From positions 124,001-188,000 of the forward strand of contig NZ_VAUW01000001.1 in the NCBI RefSeq assembly GCF_005771495.1: a stretch of 64,000 nucleotides of DNA. Direction: 5' to 3'. Positions within the stretch are counted from its first letter, which is position 1, and each line of letters begins with the position of its first letter. A model generated the notes under the pieces. It was not told the origin of the DNA, made no database searches, and saw nothing but the letters and a program-made list of their open reading frames with translations. Shown one piece after another: positions 56,720 to 64,000 of this stretch. This stretch comes from Maribacter sp. ACAM166. GTDB lineage: Bacteria > Bacteroidota > Bacteroidia > Flavobacteriales > Flavobacteriaceae. A program made the translations under genes and the position numbers.

Positions 56720-57403
56720 GTGCTTGTGAAGAAGAAAGGAGAAGGGATTAAAAGCATAAAGAAGCCTTGGCCAACGAGAAATGCTATGGAACAAGTTTAT
56801 GCCATGAAACTTTGGGGTGGTGATGGTTTTGATTTTTATTCGGGCGAAGGATCTTACAATCCTGAAATCGTAAATCCATATGTAGCTGTTTTAACATTAT
56901 TTTTAAAATCATTCAAAAGTCCGCTTGTGGTGTGTGATTTAGGATGTGGTGATTTTAATGTGGGTAAAGAATTGGTGAAGTATTCTAAGAAGTATATTGC
57001 TATAGATATAGTTGCAGATCTTATAGCATATAATAAAGTAAAATTTAAAGAAGAAAATTTAGAATTCCATTGTTTGAATATTGCAGAAGATGATTTGCCT
57101 TCTGCTGATTGTGTTTTGGTGAGACAGGTGTTACAGCATTTGTCGAATGCAGAAATACAACGTATTGTAAATAAGTTGAGAGCTTTTGAATATGTTATTT
57201 TGACAGAGCATCTACCTGAGGGAGATTTCACACCGAATAAAGATATTATTTCAGGTCAAGGAACCAGACTAAAAAAAATAAGTGGTGTAAACCTTTTAGC
57301 GCCACCATTTAATCTGATAGTAAAAGAAGAAAAGCAATTGTCATTTGTTGTTCCTAACAATCAAAAAGGAGTTATTGTAACTACGTTATATAAAATTAAT
57401 TAG
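56720..57403 (+). CDS. Class I SAM-dependent methyltransferase
   Basis: The protein has 227 residues if GTG 56720 is used. An ATG at 56786 is an alternative. SAM motif I is VVCDLGCGDFNVGKEL, followed by YIAIDIVADLIAYN and VLVRQVLQHLSNAEI. The residues before 56786 (KKPWPTRNAMEQ) look coding, so the longer form is preferred. The target is unknown. It starts 30 bp after the Dabb gene. Confidence 0.8.
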   Translation: MLVKKKGEGIKSIKKPWPTRNAMEQVYAMKLWGGDGFDFYSGEGSYNPEIVNPYVAVLTLFLKSFKSPLVVCDLGCGDFNVGKELVKYSKKYIAIDIVADLIAYNKVKFKEENLEFHCLNIAEDDLPSADCVLVRQVLQHLSNAEIQRIVNKLRAFEYVILTEHLPEGDFTPNKDIISGQGTRLKKISGVNLLAPPFNLIVKEEKQLSFVVPNNQKGVIVTTLYKIN

Positions 57404-57433
57404 GTGTAATTTTTTAGGGCTACATTTTAAATG

Positions 57434-57461
57434 CTGTTTTCTTCTTTAAGTTTGAAAACAG
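57434..57461 (+). terminator. Possible hairpin after the methyltransferase gene
   Basis: CTGTTTTC and GAAAACAG form an 8-bp perfect stem with a 12-base loop, 31 bp past the stop. There is no clean T-run, so it is a weak terminator candidate. Confidence 0.4.
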
Positions 57462-57651
57462 TACGTTTGGGAAATTTGTATGTTGATACTATTTCAGCGG
57501 TTATGTCAATCATTTCAAGATAAGAATATGATGCATTTAGATTTTTTCATTTTACCAAATAAGCATTGAATTTTTTAATACAATTTAGCTGATAAAGACT
57601 AGCGAATTAGTCTATCTGATAAATGTCATATTATTAATTACATCGGTTGCT

Positions 57652-57659
57652 TAGCTTTG
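57652..57659 (+). promoter_or_regulatory. Candidate -7 box for the 57684 gene
   Basis: TAGCTTTG matches TAnnTTTG exactly and ends 24 bp before the ATG at 57684. The -33 element is only a TTA, so the promoter is tentative. Two short inverted repeats (AGACTA/TAGTCT at 57596-57613) lie just upstream. Confidence 0.5.
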
Positions 57660-57683
57660 ATTGTACCATAAAAATAAAGTTAC

Positions 57684-58100
57684 ATGACTAAGATAGAGGT
57701 GAACCAAGGAGAAATTAAAGTAAAATTCAATGAACCAAGTTCTGGTAAATTGTCTTTTGCGGAATTAGGAATTAATAATGAGGATTTTAATGTTGAAAGC
57801 GGATTACTTCGTTTGGTATTTGATCTTGAAGGAATAGGAGAGCATAATTATTATCAAATGCCTACTATCGAAATTTTTTACGAAGAAAATATGTCTGAGA
57901 CTCATTGGATTTGTGAGTTTAATGGACAGACAATTTTAGATAAATTGGATCATCATGGTCATTCTACTACGTTATTATTAAACAGGAAAGTTTTGAATAA
58001 TCTAGAACAACATCATGAGAATACATTAATTGTTCATGCGGAATTTCCACAACCAGCTCACCTCAATACAAAGGAGTCTTATATACATTTTTTTAAATAA
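57684..58100 (+). CDS. Small protein of unknown function
   Basis: The protein has 138 residues, is acidic, and has no signal peptide or membrane segment. I do not recognise the family. The pattern of alternating hydrophobic residues (VFDLEGIGEHNYYQMPTI, LIVHAEFPQP) suggests a beta-sandwich. The codon use and a good -7 box upstream support a real gene. It stands alone before a decayed region. Confidence 0.7.
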   Translation: MTKIEVNQGEIKVKFNEPSSGKLSFAELGINNEDFNVESGLLRLVFDLEGIGEHNYYQMPTIEIFYEENMSETHWICEFNGQTILDKLDHHGHSTTLLLNRKVLNNLEQHHENTLIVHAEFPQPAHLNTKESYIHFFK

Positions 58101-59626
58101 GATTTAAAGGAGGGTTTGAAGTAATTTGTTTTTTTAAAATAGATTACTTAAAAGTTTAAGTATAATAATAGTTGCAGGTTTATTTACAAGGATTTTTCGA
58201 AGGAAAATAAGTGTATAAAACTTGCAGTTATTTTGGTATAACTTAAAAATACTCGAATCGTTAGGCGTCTTATTTTAAGACGTCCAATGCTTTTGCTACG
58301 TATACCTGCTAAACTACAGTTAGGTGAAAATAACATCGGCGGTTGTTGAATATCTCCAAAATCAGATTCTCCGATAAAGATGAAGTTTTTCCACTCTCGA
58401 GACCATGTAATTGCTCATTAAAACAGTAATAAGTAAAGCTGTAATCGGGTTTAATGCAGGTTGGCTAGTAATTTGAAAGACCTCACCCATAAACATTTGC
58501 TGGTTATATTTATCCTGTTTGTTGAGTGTTTCTTAATTTTCGACTACCAAAGCCGTTCCCTAAGTCCAGTAGCAGCTCGGTCCTCACGCATTTACCAAGA
58601 TATAGTGAGCATTATGGGGTATTCAGAATATTTTAAAATACCATAGGCTACTTCTGAATTTCTAGTTGTGTTTTTTCTTGAATCAACGACGAGCTTCTTG
58701 CATTTCCTGATTTCAGGAAGGTATTTCAGGAATTCTACTGTTACTTTTCGTCTTAGAACAAGCTAAGAGTTAAAACTCCAACCTGATTCCGAGCATTTCA
58801 AACTTTATAGAGAACCACTCCAGACAAAGAACATCCCATATCATTCCTTTTGCTCTTTAAATGCATGGTAAAGTTGTGCTTCTTTTTTTATCAAGGGTTT
58901 TGTAAGTGATGCTGACGTCACTATCTGTAAGGTTTTTTATTAAAGAATGAGCAGCCCAGCTGTATGGCACTTATTCACTGCCAACTTTAGTGTAGGGATA
59001 AACATTCTCGTGAAGATGTATTGCTAACAGTACCTGGTTTACTATTGTAATCTGAGCACTCAAGGGTGTCTTTTCACTGACTTCCTTTGAGGGGTTCATC
59101 ACTACTGGAATAGTAACTAATAATTCTATTCCAAGTTGCGGTCGGTGCCAATTACCTATAAGGTGCTTCGATAGGCAAATCGTTGTAGTAACGTTTTTAA
59201 GCAAGGGGCAAAACTTCGCCAGTAATCAGTAATACGCATCTTCATCCACAGTATGTTATACTAGTGGTATATAGTATTGTAGTGTATCATCCGAATTAAG
59301 TTCCGGTACTTGGCAGAAGCACGAAAATTGTAATTGGTTTCACTACAGCATTGCACCGATCTAAAAATCCGTTCGGCTGCAGTGAGTTGACCTTTTTTGA
59401 TGGAGTAATAAAATCAGTTATTAGTTTGGGAGTGTACGATGTACAGCGAGCAGTATTTGAGTCACAGCATAAGTCTAAGTACTGGTTTTGTGATTTTTAT
59501 GATAATAGTTGCTAGCAGTAGGGCTAAGGTTAGCTGCAAGGTATAGACTGAGGTACAATTTAATTAAGTTAAAAACAGTTTTTTGCAGATGATTTCATTT
59601 TTTAGTAAATCTACATACAATAAATT
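58101..59626. other. 1.5-kb gene-free, decayed region
   Basis: Apart from the IS66-like relic nothing coding is supported. ORFs at 58461-58646 and 58971-59204 are chance frames or pieces of the relic. The inverted repeat at 58264-58285 lies inside the relic. Confidence 0.6.
58200..59210 (-). mobile_element. Decayed IS66-like transposase (tnpC) relic
   Basis: No intact ORF is present, but minus-strand frames broken by stops and shifts resemble IS66 TnpC in order. At 59204-58971, NPSKEVSEKTPLSAQI followed by HLHENVYPYTKVG fits the RPI..GLLAQI..LPLYRQ..F part. Then TLDKKRSTT and KGMIWDVL (about 58890-58820) fit VLDKNKKGxTHxGYxWV. At about 58400-58280, REWKNFIFIGESDFG and CSLAGIRSK fit RKNYLFAGS..G and CKxNGINP. 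No terminal repeats were found. This is recognition by eye, so the family is tentative. Confidence 0.5.
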
Positions 59627-60042
59627 TTAGGCTTTATTGGTAAATGGGGTTTTGTTAGGACTTAAATTGAGTTCCCCTAATATTTGATTCAATTCATCCA
59701 ATGATTGATTATCAATAATTTCTGTATTGATGATTAATTCTTGTTTTTCGGTTTGTAGAATATAATCTCCGGTAAATTTTTTTATCCACGTAATTTGGTT
59801 TAAGTCTAGTTTTTTTTTGCAAACCACGAGTTTTTACTTATTATTCCATCCTTTATGGTTAAATATTGGTTTTTATATTCATAAAAATAGAGCCCAAGAT
59901 AGAGAATTGAAAGTATTATTAAACCGTAATCCCTCCAAAGCATTTTTTCATTTACGAATAGCGCCAAAGTCCCTAGAATCGCCCAAGTAATTCCGATAAA
60001 TAAATTAACATTCAGCCGTTTCTTTTTATATTTTATTTTCAT
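59627..60042 (-). pseudogene. Small membrane protein gene split by a frameshift at an A9 tract
   Basis: The first part starts at ATG 60042: MKIKYKKKRLNVN, two membrane helices (ITWAILGTLALFV, LIILSILYLGLYF), then KDGIISKNSWFAKKN and a stop. The second part continues in another frame (KKKLDLNQITWIKKFTG to the stop at 59627). The two join exactly if the run of nine As (Ts at 59810-59818 on the plus strand) had one more A. Together they give a protein of about 139 residues, like small PH-domain-like flavobacterial membrane proteins. A sequencing error, true decay or reversible slippage are all possible. Confidence 0.7.
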
Positions 60043-60120
60043 ACTAACACCTTTATTTAGGAATAAGGCACTAAATTTCTTATTTATGGCGGATATACGC
60101 ACTAGTACGCATATTTCCAT

Positions 60121-60935
60121 TTTAGCTGTAATTTAAACAATCCTGTAGAATTATCGGAAAATTGGAAACTTTTGAAATAGTTAAAGTTTCCATTAAATAT
60201 AGAGATAATCAATGACCCTCCCTTTATTTAATTTATTACAAATAATCTTCTACGCACTTGCGGTCAATAATTTGAAGAAAACAAACCCGAAACCTAGTAA
60301 TAACAAAGAGGGAATGGGAATAAACTAAAATCATTTAAAGGTATGGTGCTATACATACTGAAAATTAAATAGACCATTATGGCAAATTCTGAAATCATAT
60401 TAGGAGATAATTTTTTAGCAAGAAATATATTGCATTTCCAGTTTTTTTAAGGCGCCGATATCGAATTTGGGTGTATGTGCAAAATTCACTTTGTATGCTC
60501 TTTTAATATAGCAATAGTATGAATAGAAGCCAAATGCTACTGAAAATAAGGCAAAAATTTTCTTAGATAGCCTACAAGGTTATCAAAAAAAATGCCTAAT
60601 ATGCTGTTACAGGTGAGCCAATAGCAGCTAAATAGAATAACATGGTTTTTGAATAGGCTCGATAGTTTTCCGTTAGGGGGGTCTTCATTTATAAACAGGG
60701 AATGCTTAACAAGGCCACGAAGAATACGCTAAGAAACAGTGAACTGCACAACAAAGGCATAACCCTAAAACGTTATTTTTAACTGGATAGTTTTAAAGTT
60801 AATTTAACCTTTGTTCACACGCCTATAGATGTACGGCAAGAAAGGGGCAAAAAGGACAGCGTTGGTCAATGGCCAATCATTCTTTAAAAGACCGGGCTAA
60901 GCCTTCTAGGGGCCTAAAAACATTACAAGTTTAAC
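60121..60935. other. 815-bp gene-free region
   Basis: All frames are broken by stops. Short hydrophobic stretches on the minus strand around 60450-60790 hint at a decayed membrane protein, but no family can be named. No repeats or RNA genes were found. Confidence 0.5.
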
Positions 60936-61778
60936 CTAACTATACAAGGTGTTGTCATGTGAAATTACATGCTTTTTTACGTTATTTTGAAATTCTTGGG
61001 GGGTTTGCTCCACATGTAGTTTAAAAAAACGACTAAAATAAGAATGATCTTTAAAACCTAGATTATAGGCTATTTCTTTGATCGTATTCTCGCTGTGTAT
61101 AATTTGTCGTTTTGCTTCTAGTATTAGCCGGTCATGGATTATTTGCACTCCTGTTTTATCTAGTTTTTCTTTTAATATTTGATTTAGCCGCTTAGAACTA
61201 ATACCCAATTTTCCGGCATAAAATTCTGCGTTTCGTTTATCTTGATAATTCATTTCAAGTAAAAGCATAAACTCGTATACTCGCTTTTCATTGATATCTT
61301 GCAAGGTGAAATGTTGTTCCTTTAACTGTATCAACTTCAATAGAAATAATTTTAGGACCGCTTTCATCATAATTAAATTGCTGGTTTCCTGATTGTATTC
61401 CTCCTCTAATAGTTGCAAAACGGCAACTAATCCTTTTGAACTCTCTTCAGTTACCTGCAAACAAGAAAACTCGCCTTGGATATTGAACATTCTAAATACA
61501 TCCAATAAAAACTCTTTTAAGTCCCCTTCCAGCAATTCTTGTTTAAAAGATATTAAGACGCCATTTTTACCAGCTTTATTCAGTTGGTGCACCCTGTAGG
61601 GCGGAATCAAATATATCCAATCTCCTTTTAAAGTTTGAAAGTCATGTTGTGGAACATGAAGTGCATCTTCGTTTTGCAGCCACACAATTTCATAGAAATT
61701 CCTTCTTGCTGGGTCATTTAAATAGGCAGGTGGACAATTACCCAAATTTCGAATATATAAAACTTTATCACTGAGCAT
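60936..61778 (-). CDS. AraC-family transcriptional regulator
   Basis: The protein has 280 residues. The N-terminal cupin-like sensor part (1-170, with HVPQHDFQTLKGDWIYLIPPYRVHQL) is followed by two helix-turn-helix units in about 185-270: YAGKLGISSKRLNQILKEKL, then TIKEIAYNLGFKDHSYFSRFFK and TPQEF. It is divergent from the phi-hps genes 230 bp away and is the natural candidate for their control, perhaps by formaldehyde or a sugar signal. This is inferred from position only. Confidence 0.92.
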   Translation of the reverse strand: MLSDKVLYIRNLGNCPPAYLNDPARRNFYEIVWLQNEDALHVPQHDFQTLKGDWIYLIPPYRVHQLNKAGKNGVLISFKQELLEGDLKEFLLDVFRMFNIQGEFSCLQVTEESSKGLVAVLQLLEEEYNQETSNLIMMKAVLKLFLLKLIQLKEQHFTLQDINEKRVYEFMLLLEMNYQDKRNAEFYAGKLGISSKRLNQILKEKLDKTGVQIIHDRLILEAKRQIIHSENTIKEIAYNLGFKDHSYFSRFFKLHVEQTPQEFQNNVKKHVISHDNTLYS

Positions 61779-61956
61779 TATACCTGTTTTTTAAATTGTA
61801 AATCACGGATATTTTTAAGCGGATATATAACCGAAAAGCCACCCGTTTCCAAAATATACCACAAAAATAGCGAATTACACCAGTCCATATGGCGATAAGG
61901 GCAAATTGTACCATATATCTATCAAATTGTGTAACTGTAAAGCACGAATCCCACTG

Positions 61957-61964
61957 TAAATTTG
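61957..61964 (+). promoter_or_regulatory. Candidate -7 box of the phi-hps operon
   Basis: TAAATTTG matches TAnnTTTG and ends 44 bp before ATG 62009. A CTG at 61935-61937 is the only near -33 element at the usual spacing. It lies in the AraC-phi divergent gap. Confidence 0.55.
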
Positions 61965-62008
61965 CATTCGATTTTGATGACACAAAAGATTTTTAAGTCA
62001 ATTTAGTT

Positions 62009-62593
62009 ATGGAAAACATACGTATAGAAGAAGATACCCAATTAGTTGAACGTGCGATGAATACTATTATGGATGAGCACCTTAAGCTAATAAAGACCAT
62101 TCAATATGAGGAAATTTCCACTTTAATTCCGGCTATTGCAAAAGCTGGTCACATCTTTATTATGGGAGCGGGGCGAACCGGGCTTGTGATGAAAGCTGCA
62201 GCGATGCGCTTAATGCACCTGGGGTACAAGGTGTATGTAGTAGGAGAAACTACATCTCCAGCAATAGGCAAAGGAGATATACTTATCGCTGGATCTGGAT
62301 CTGGTACAACTAGTGGAATTGTTAGGGCTGCGGAAACAGCTAAATCAGTAGGAGCAAATGTCGTTTGTTTTACTACGGATTCTAAGTCTCCCTTAGCTTT
62401 ATTGGCAAACTATACGGTTACTATACCTGCCGCTCAGAAACAAGAACGGGACGAAGATATTTCCAAACAATACGCAGGTAGTCTTTTTGAGCAATCACTA
62501 CTATTGGTCATGGATACTTTTATACAAGCTCTTTGGGAAATGGATGGTAGTCCGGCCTCCAACTTATGGAAGCGGCATGCCAATATGGAATAA
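62009..62593 (+). CDS. hxlB: 6-phospho-3-hexuloisomerase
   Basis: The protein has 194 residues. The SIS domain shows IFIMGAGRTGLVMKAAAMRL, VVGETTSPAIGKGD, IAGSGSGTTSG, and the catalytic FEQSLLLVMD. The enzyme turns hexulose-6-phosphate into fructose-6-phosphate in the ribulose monophosphate pathway. It precedes the HPS gene by 52 bp, the reverse of the hxlA-hxlB order of Bacillus. The AraC gene is divergent. Confidence 0.93.
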   Translation: MENIRIEEDTQLVERAMNTIMDEHLKLIKTIQYEEISTLIPAIAKAGHIFIMGAGRTGLVMKAAAMRLMHLGYKVYVVGETTSPAIGKGDILIAGSGSGTTSGIVRAAETAKSVGANVVCFTTDSKSPLALLANYTVTIPAAQKQERDEDISKQYAGSLFEQSLLLVMDTFIQALWEMDGSPASNLWKRHANME

Positions 62594-62645
62594 CAAATAC
62601 GAATTGAAATAAATTATAAATACAATACAATTTAAATATTATATT

Positions 62646-63275
62646 ATGGTAAAATTACAAGTAGCAATCGATTTATTGAAAATAGAGGATGCCATTGCAT
62701 TGGCAACAAAAGTGGCACCTTATGTAGACATTATAGAATTGGGGACCCCACTTATAAAAAGTGAAGGATTATCTGGAATTAGAAAGATGAAAGATGCTTT
62801 TCCGGATAAATTGGTCTTAGCAGATTTCAAAACCGCTGATGCTGGGGAATTGGAAGCTGGAATGGCTTTTGGTGCAGGAGCTGATTATGTTACCATTTTG
62901 GGGACTTCAGGTGATTCAACAATCGCTGGAGCTGTTAAAGCTGCAAAAGCACACGGTAAGGGTGTTGTCGTAGATACAATTGGTGTTAAAGATAGAGTAA
63001 AACGTGCCCAAGAAGCAATCGCTTTAGGTGCCGAATTTGTTGAATTACATTCCGGTTTGGATGAGCAAGCAGAAGAAGGATATTCAATTCAGGTATTAAT
63101 AGACGAAGCTTCAAGAGCTGGAGTTCCTGTATCTATTGCCGGTGGTGTTAACCTAGGCAGCATTAGAAGGGTAAAAGAATCTGGTGTTGTAGTTGCTGTT
63201 GCTGGTGCAGCTATTTACGGAGCGGAAGATCCTTCAAAAGCGGCCAAAGAATTAAAAGAATTATTGAATGCATAA
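62646..63275 (+). CDS. hxlA: 3-hexulose-6-phosphate synthase
   Basis: The protein has 209 residues. The OMP-decarboxylase-like TIM barrel shows VDIIELGTPLIKSEG, the LADFKTADAGE site (Asp60, Lys62, Asp65), VELHSGLDEQ and SIAGGVNLGSI. The enzyme fixes formaldehyde onto ribulose-5-phosphate. With PHI it gives fructose-6-phosphate, so the pair detoxifies or assimilates formaldehyde. In this marine setting the source may be demethylation of methylated algal sugars (inference). A strong terminator follows. Confidence 0.95.
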   Translation: MVKLQVAIDLLKIEDAIALATKVAPYVDIIELGTPLIKSEGLSGIRKMKDAFPDKLVLADFKTADAGELEAGMAFGAGADYVTILGTSGDSTIAGAVKAAKAHGKGVVVDTIGVKDRVKRAQEAIALGAEFVELHSGLDEQAEEGYSIQVLIDEASRAGVPVSIAGGVNLGSIRRVKESGVVVAVAGAAIYGAEDPSKAAKELKELLNA

Positions 63276-63311
63276 GTAGCTTAAAAGCTATAGCCGCTTT
63301 TATTAATTTAT

Positions 63312-63354
63312 ACAGATTCCCATAGATTAGTTTTTATGGGAATCTGTTATTTTA
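63312..63354 (+). terminator. Intrinsic terminator of the phi-hps operon
   Basis: ACAGATTCCCATA (63312-63324) and its perfect complement TATGGGAATCTGT (63335-63347) form a 13-bp stem followed by TATTTT. It is 37 bp after the HPS stop. Confidence 0.9.
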
Positions 63355-63705
63355 CAGTATATGGTACTCATAATTTTAGCTATATTTTTTATTTCATCCT
63401 TACCTAGTTTAGTTTAAGGAATGTTTTTACATCATCTTTCCGAGCTCGTAGTATCGACGAACCATAAGCTGTGCTGCTTGGTTGGGGATACGTGCCGACA
63501 CACTCCGGATTGCAAGCATCAATGAAGGAGGATAAAGAGTATTGTCATCAAAGGAACTCGAAATTGTTCAGTAAGACTTTGACGGTTATTCAAAAAGAGA
63601 TTTCTTATCTGATTGGCGTAATCGAAAAGGCAAAAGAAAATAGTAATTAACTTTTGAGAACTTGACACGATTTTTGTTTTCCATACAGTAGATGTAGCTA
63701 ATTGC
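63355..63705. other. Short gene-free stretch before the sulfatase
   Basis: Only a 43-codon frame at 63522-63650 (MKEDKEYCHQRNSKLFSKTL onward) is open, with no known family. It may be a fragment of a mobile element, but this is not supported. Nothing else is seen. Confidence 0.4.
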
Positions 63706-64000
63706 TTATTTAGGCATAATCAGTTCCAATGGCCCTTTTTCATTTTCAGGATAGAGCGCTTTTTTATTGTTCATTTCATCAGATAACGCCTTCATCATAA
63801 TATTGAGTTGTTCAGGGTTTTTATGTGAAACATTGGTAGTTTCAAACGGATCTTTTTTTAAGTTGAATAGTTCATATCGGGTATGATTTTCTGTTTGAAA
63901 ATGATAAATAATTTTCCACTCTGATTTAACCAAACTTGTGTAATAATTACTACGATGATTACCATGAGGAAAATGGTTTAGAAATAACTCATCACGCTGT
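63706..64000 (-). CDS. Sulfatase, C-terminal part (cut by window edge)
   Basis: The minus-strand frame is open from the right edge to the stop at 63706. It contains ELFLNHFPHGNHRSNYYTSL, VKSEWKIIYHFQ and the C-terminal sulfatase block YELFNLKKDPFETTNVSHKNPE, which is typical of formylglycine-type arylsulfatases. The catalytic Cys/Ser-x-Pro-x-Arg region is beyond the window. Sulfatases of this family remove sulfate from algal polysaccharides. A TTG at 63933 is an internal codon, not the start. Confidence 0.8.
   Translation of the reverse strand, partial: QRDELFLNHFPHGNHRSNYYTSLVKSEWKIIYHFQTENHTRYELFNLKKDPFETTNVSHKNPEQLNIMMKALSDEMNNKKALYPENEKGPLELIMPK

Noticed and set aside
58264-58285. Inverted repeat GGCGTCTTA/TAAGACGTCC as a terminator for the 57684 gene
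   Set aside because: It lies 160 bp past the stop, has no T-run, and falls inside the IS66-like relic.
58461-58646. 61-codon plus-strand ORF
   Set aside because: Composition unlike the genes around it, and antisense to the transposase relic.
61768-61983. 71-codon ORF overlapping the AraC start
   Set aside because: No family features. It runs across the divergent promoter region and is a chance frame.
63522-63650. 43-codon ORF as a small gene or transposase fragment
   Set aside because: No recognisable family and no clear start signal. It is mentioned only in the gap description.

Overview
The window is chromosomal DNA of an AT-rich Bacteroidetes bacterium, almost certainly a marine member of the Flavobacteriaceae (Maribacter/Zobellia-like). 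The evidence is a SusC/SusD pair, several lipoproteins with short SPII signals, TAnnTTTG-type -7 promoter boxes, a mevalonate-pathway cluster, a transcarbamylase of the acyl-ornithine (argF') type, and an HD-PycTM fusion of the flavobacterial kind. No rRNA, tRNA or CRISPR array was seen.

Layout. 1-10 kb: a truncated HD/PycTM membrane protein, a very large lipoprotein joining a metallophosphoesterase to an Omp85-like barrel, a beta-propeller-like lipoprotein, a vanadium-haloperoxidase/PAP2 lipoprotein, a sodium:solute symporter and a GyrI-like effector-binding protein. 10-25 kb (minus strand): three tandem ~1100-residue FG-GAP/ASPIC-UnbV lipoproteins downstream of a susC-susD pair, with a terminator hairpin between susD and the first of them. 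25-33 kb (plus strand, divergent from susC): a LacI regulator, beta-phosphoglucomutase, GH65 maltose phosphorylase, GH13 amylase, a glycerophosphodiesterase, a BaiN-like flavoprotein and a DUF1697 protein. A perfect LacI-type palindrome lies upstream of susC. Together these make an alpha-glucan uptake and phosphorolysis locus.

33-41 kb: tspO, the mevalonate genes mvaD and mevalonate kinase with a UbiA prenyltransferase, a pseudouridine synthase whose catalytic Asp is replaced by Glu, YihY, and an M1 aminopeptidase. 41.7-53.9 kb: one long minus-strand arginine plus proline biosynthesis operon, GNAT-argG-argC-proC-argD-proA-proB-argF'-SDR-argB-argE-argH. Upstream of the GNAT gene is a previously unlisted 17-codon ORF, MSTVALARPFTSRRRRP, with five Arg codons. 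It looks like an arginine-sensing leader peptide. A 9 x 7-bp perfect tandem repeat sits between proA and proB.

54-64 kb: a GT87/mannosyltransferase-like membrane protein, an agmatinase-type ureohydrolase, a Dabb protein, a methyltransferase, a small unknown protein, then a decayed stretch (58.1-60.9 kb) with an IS66-like transposase relic and a membrane-protein gene frameshifted at an A9 tract. The right end carries an AraC regulator divergent from a formaldehyde-fixing RuMP pair (PHI then HPS) closed by a strong terminator, and the 3' part of a sulfatase gene.
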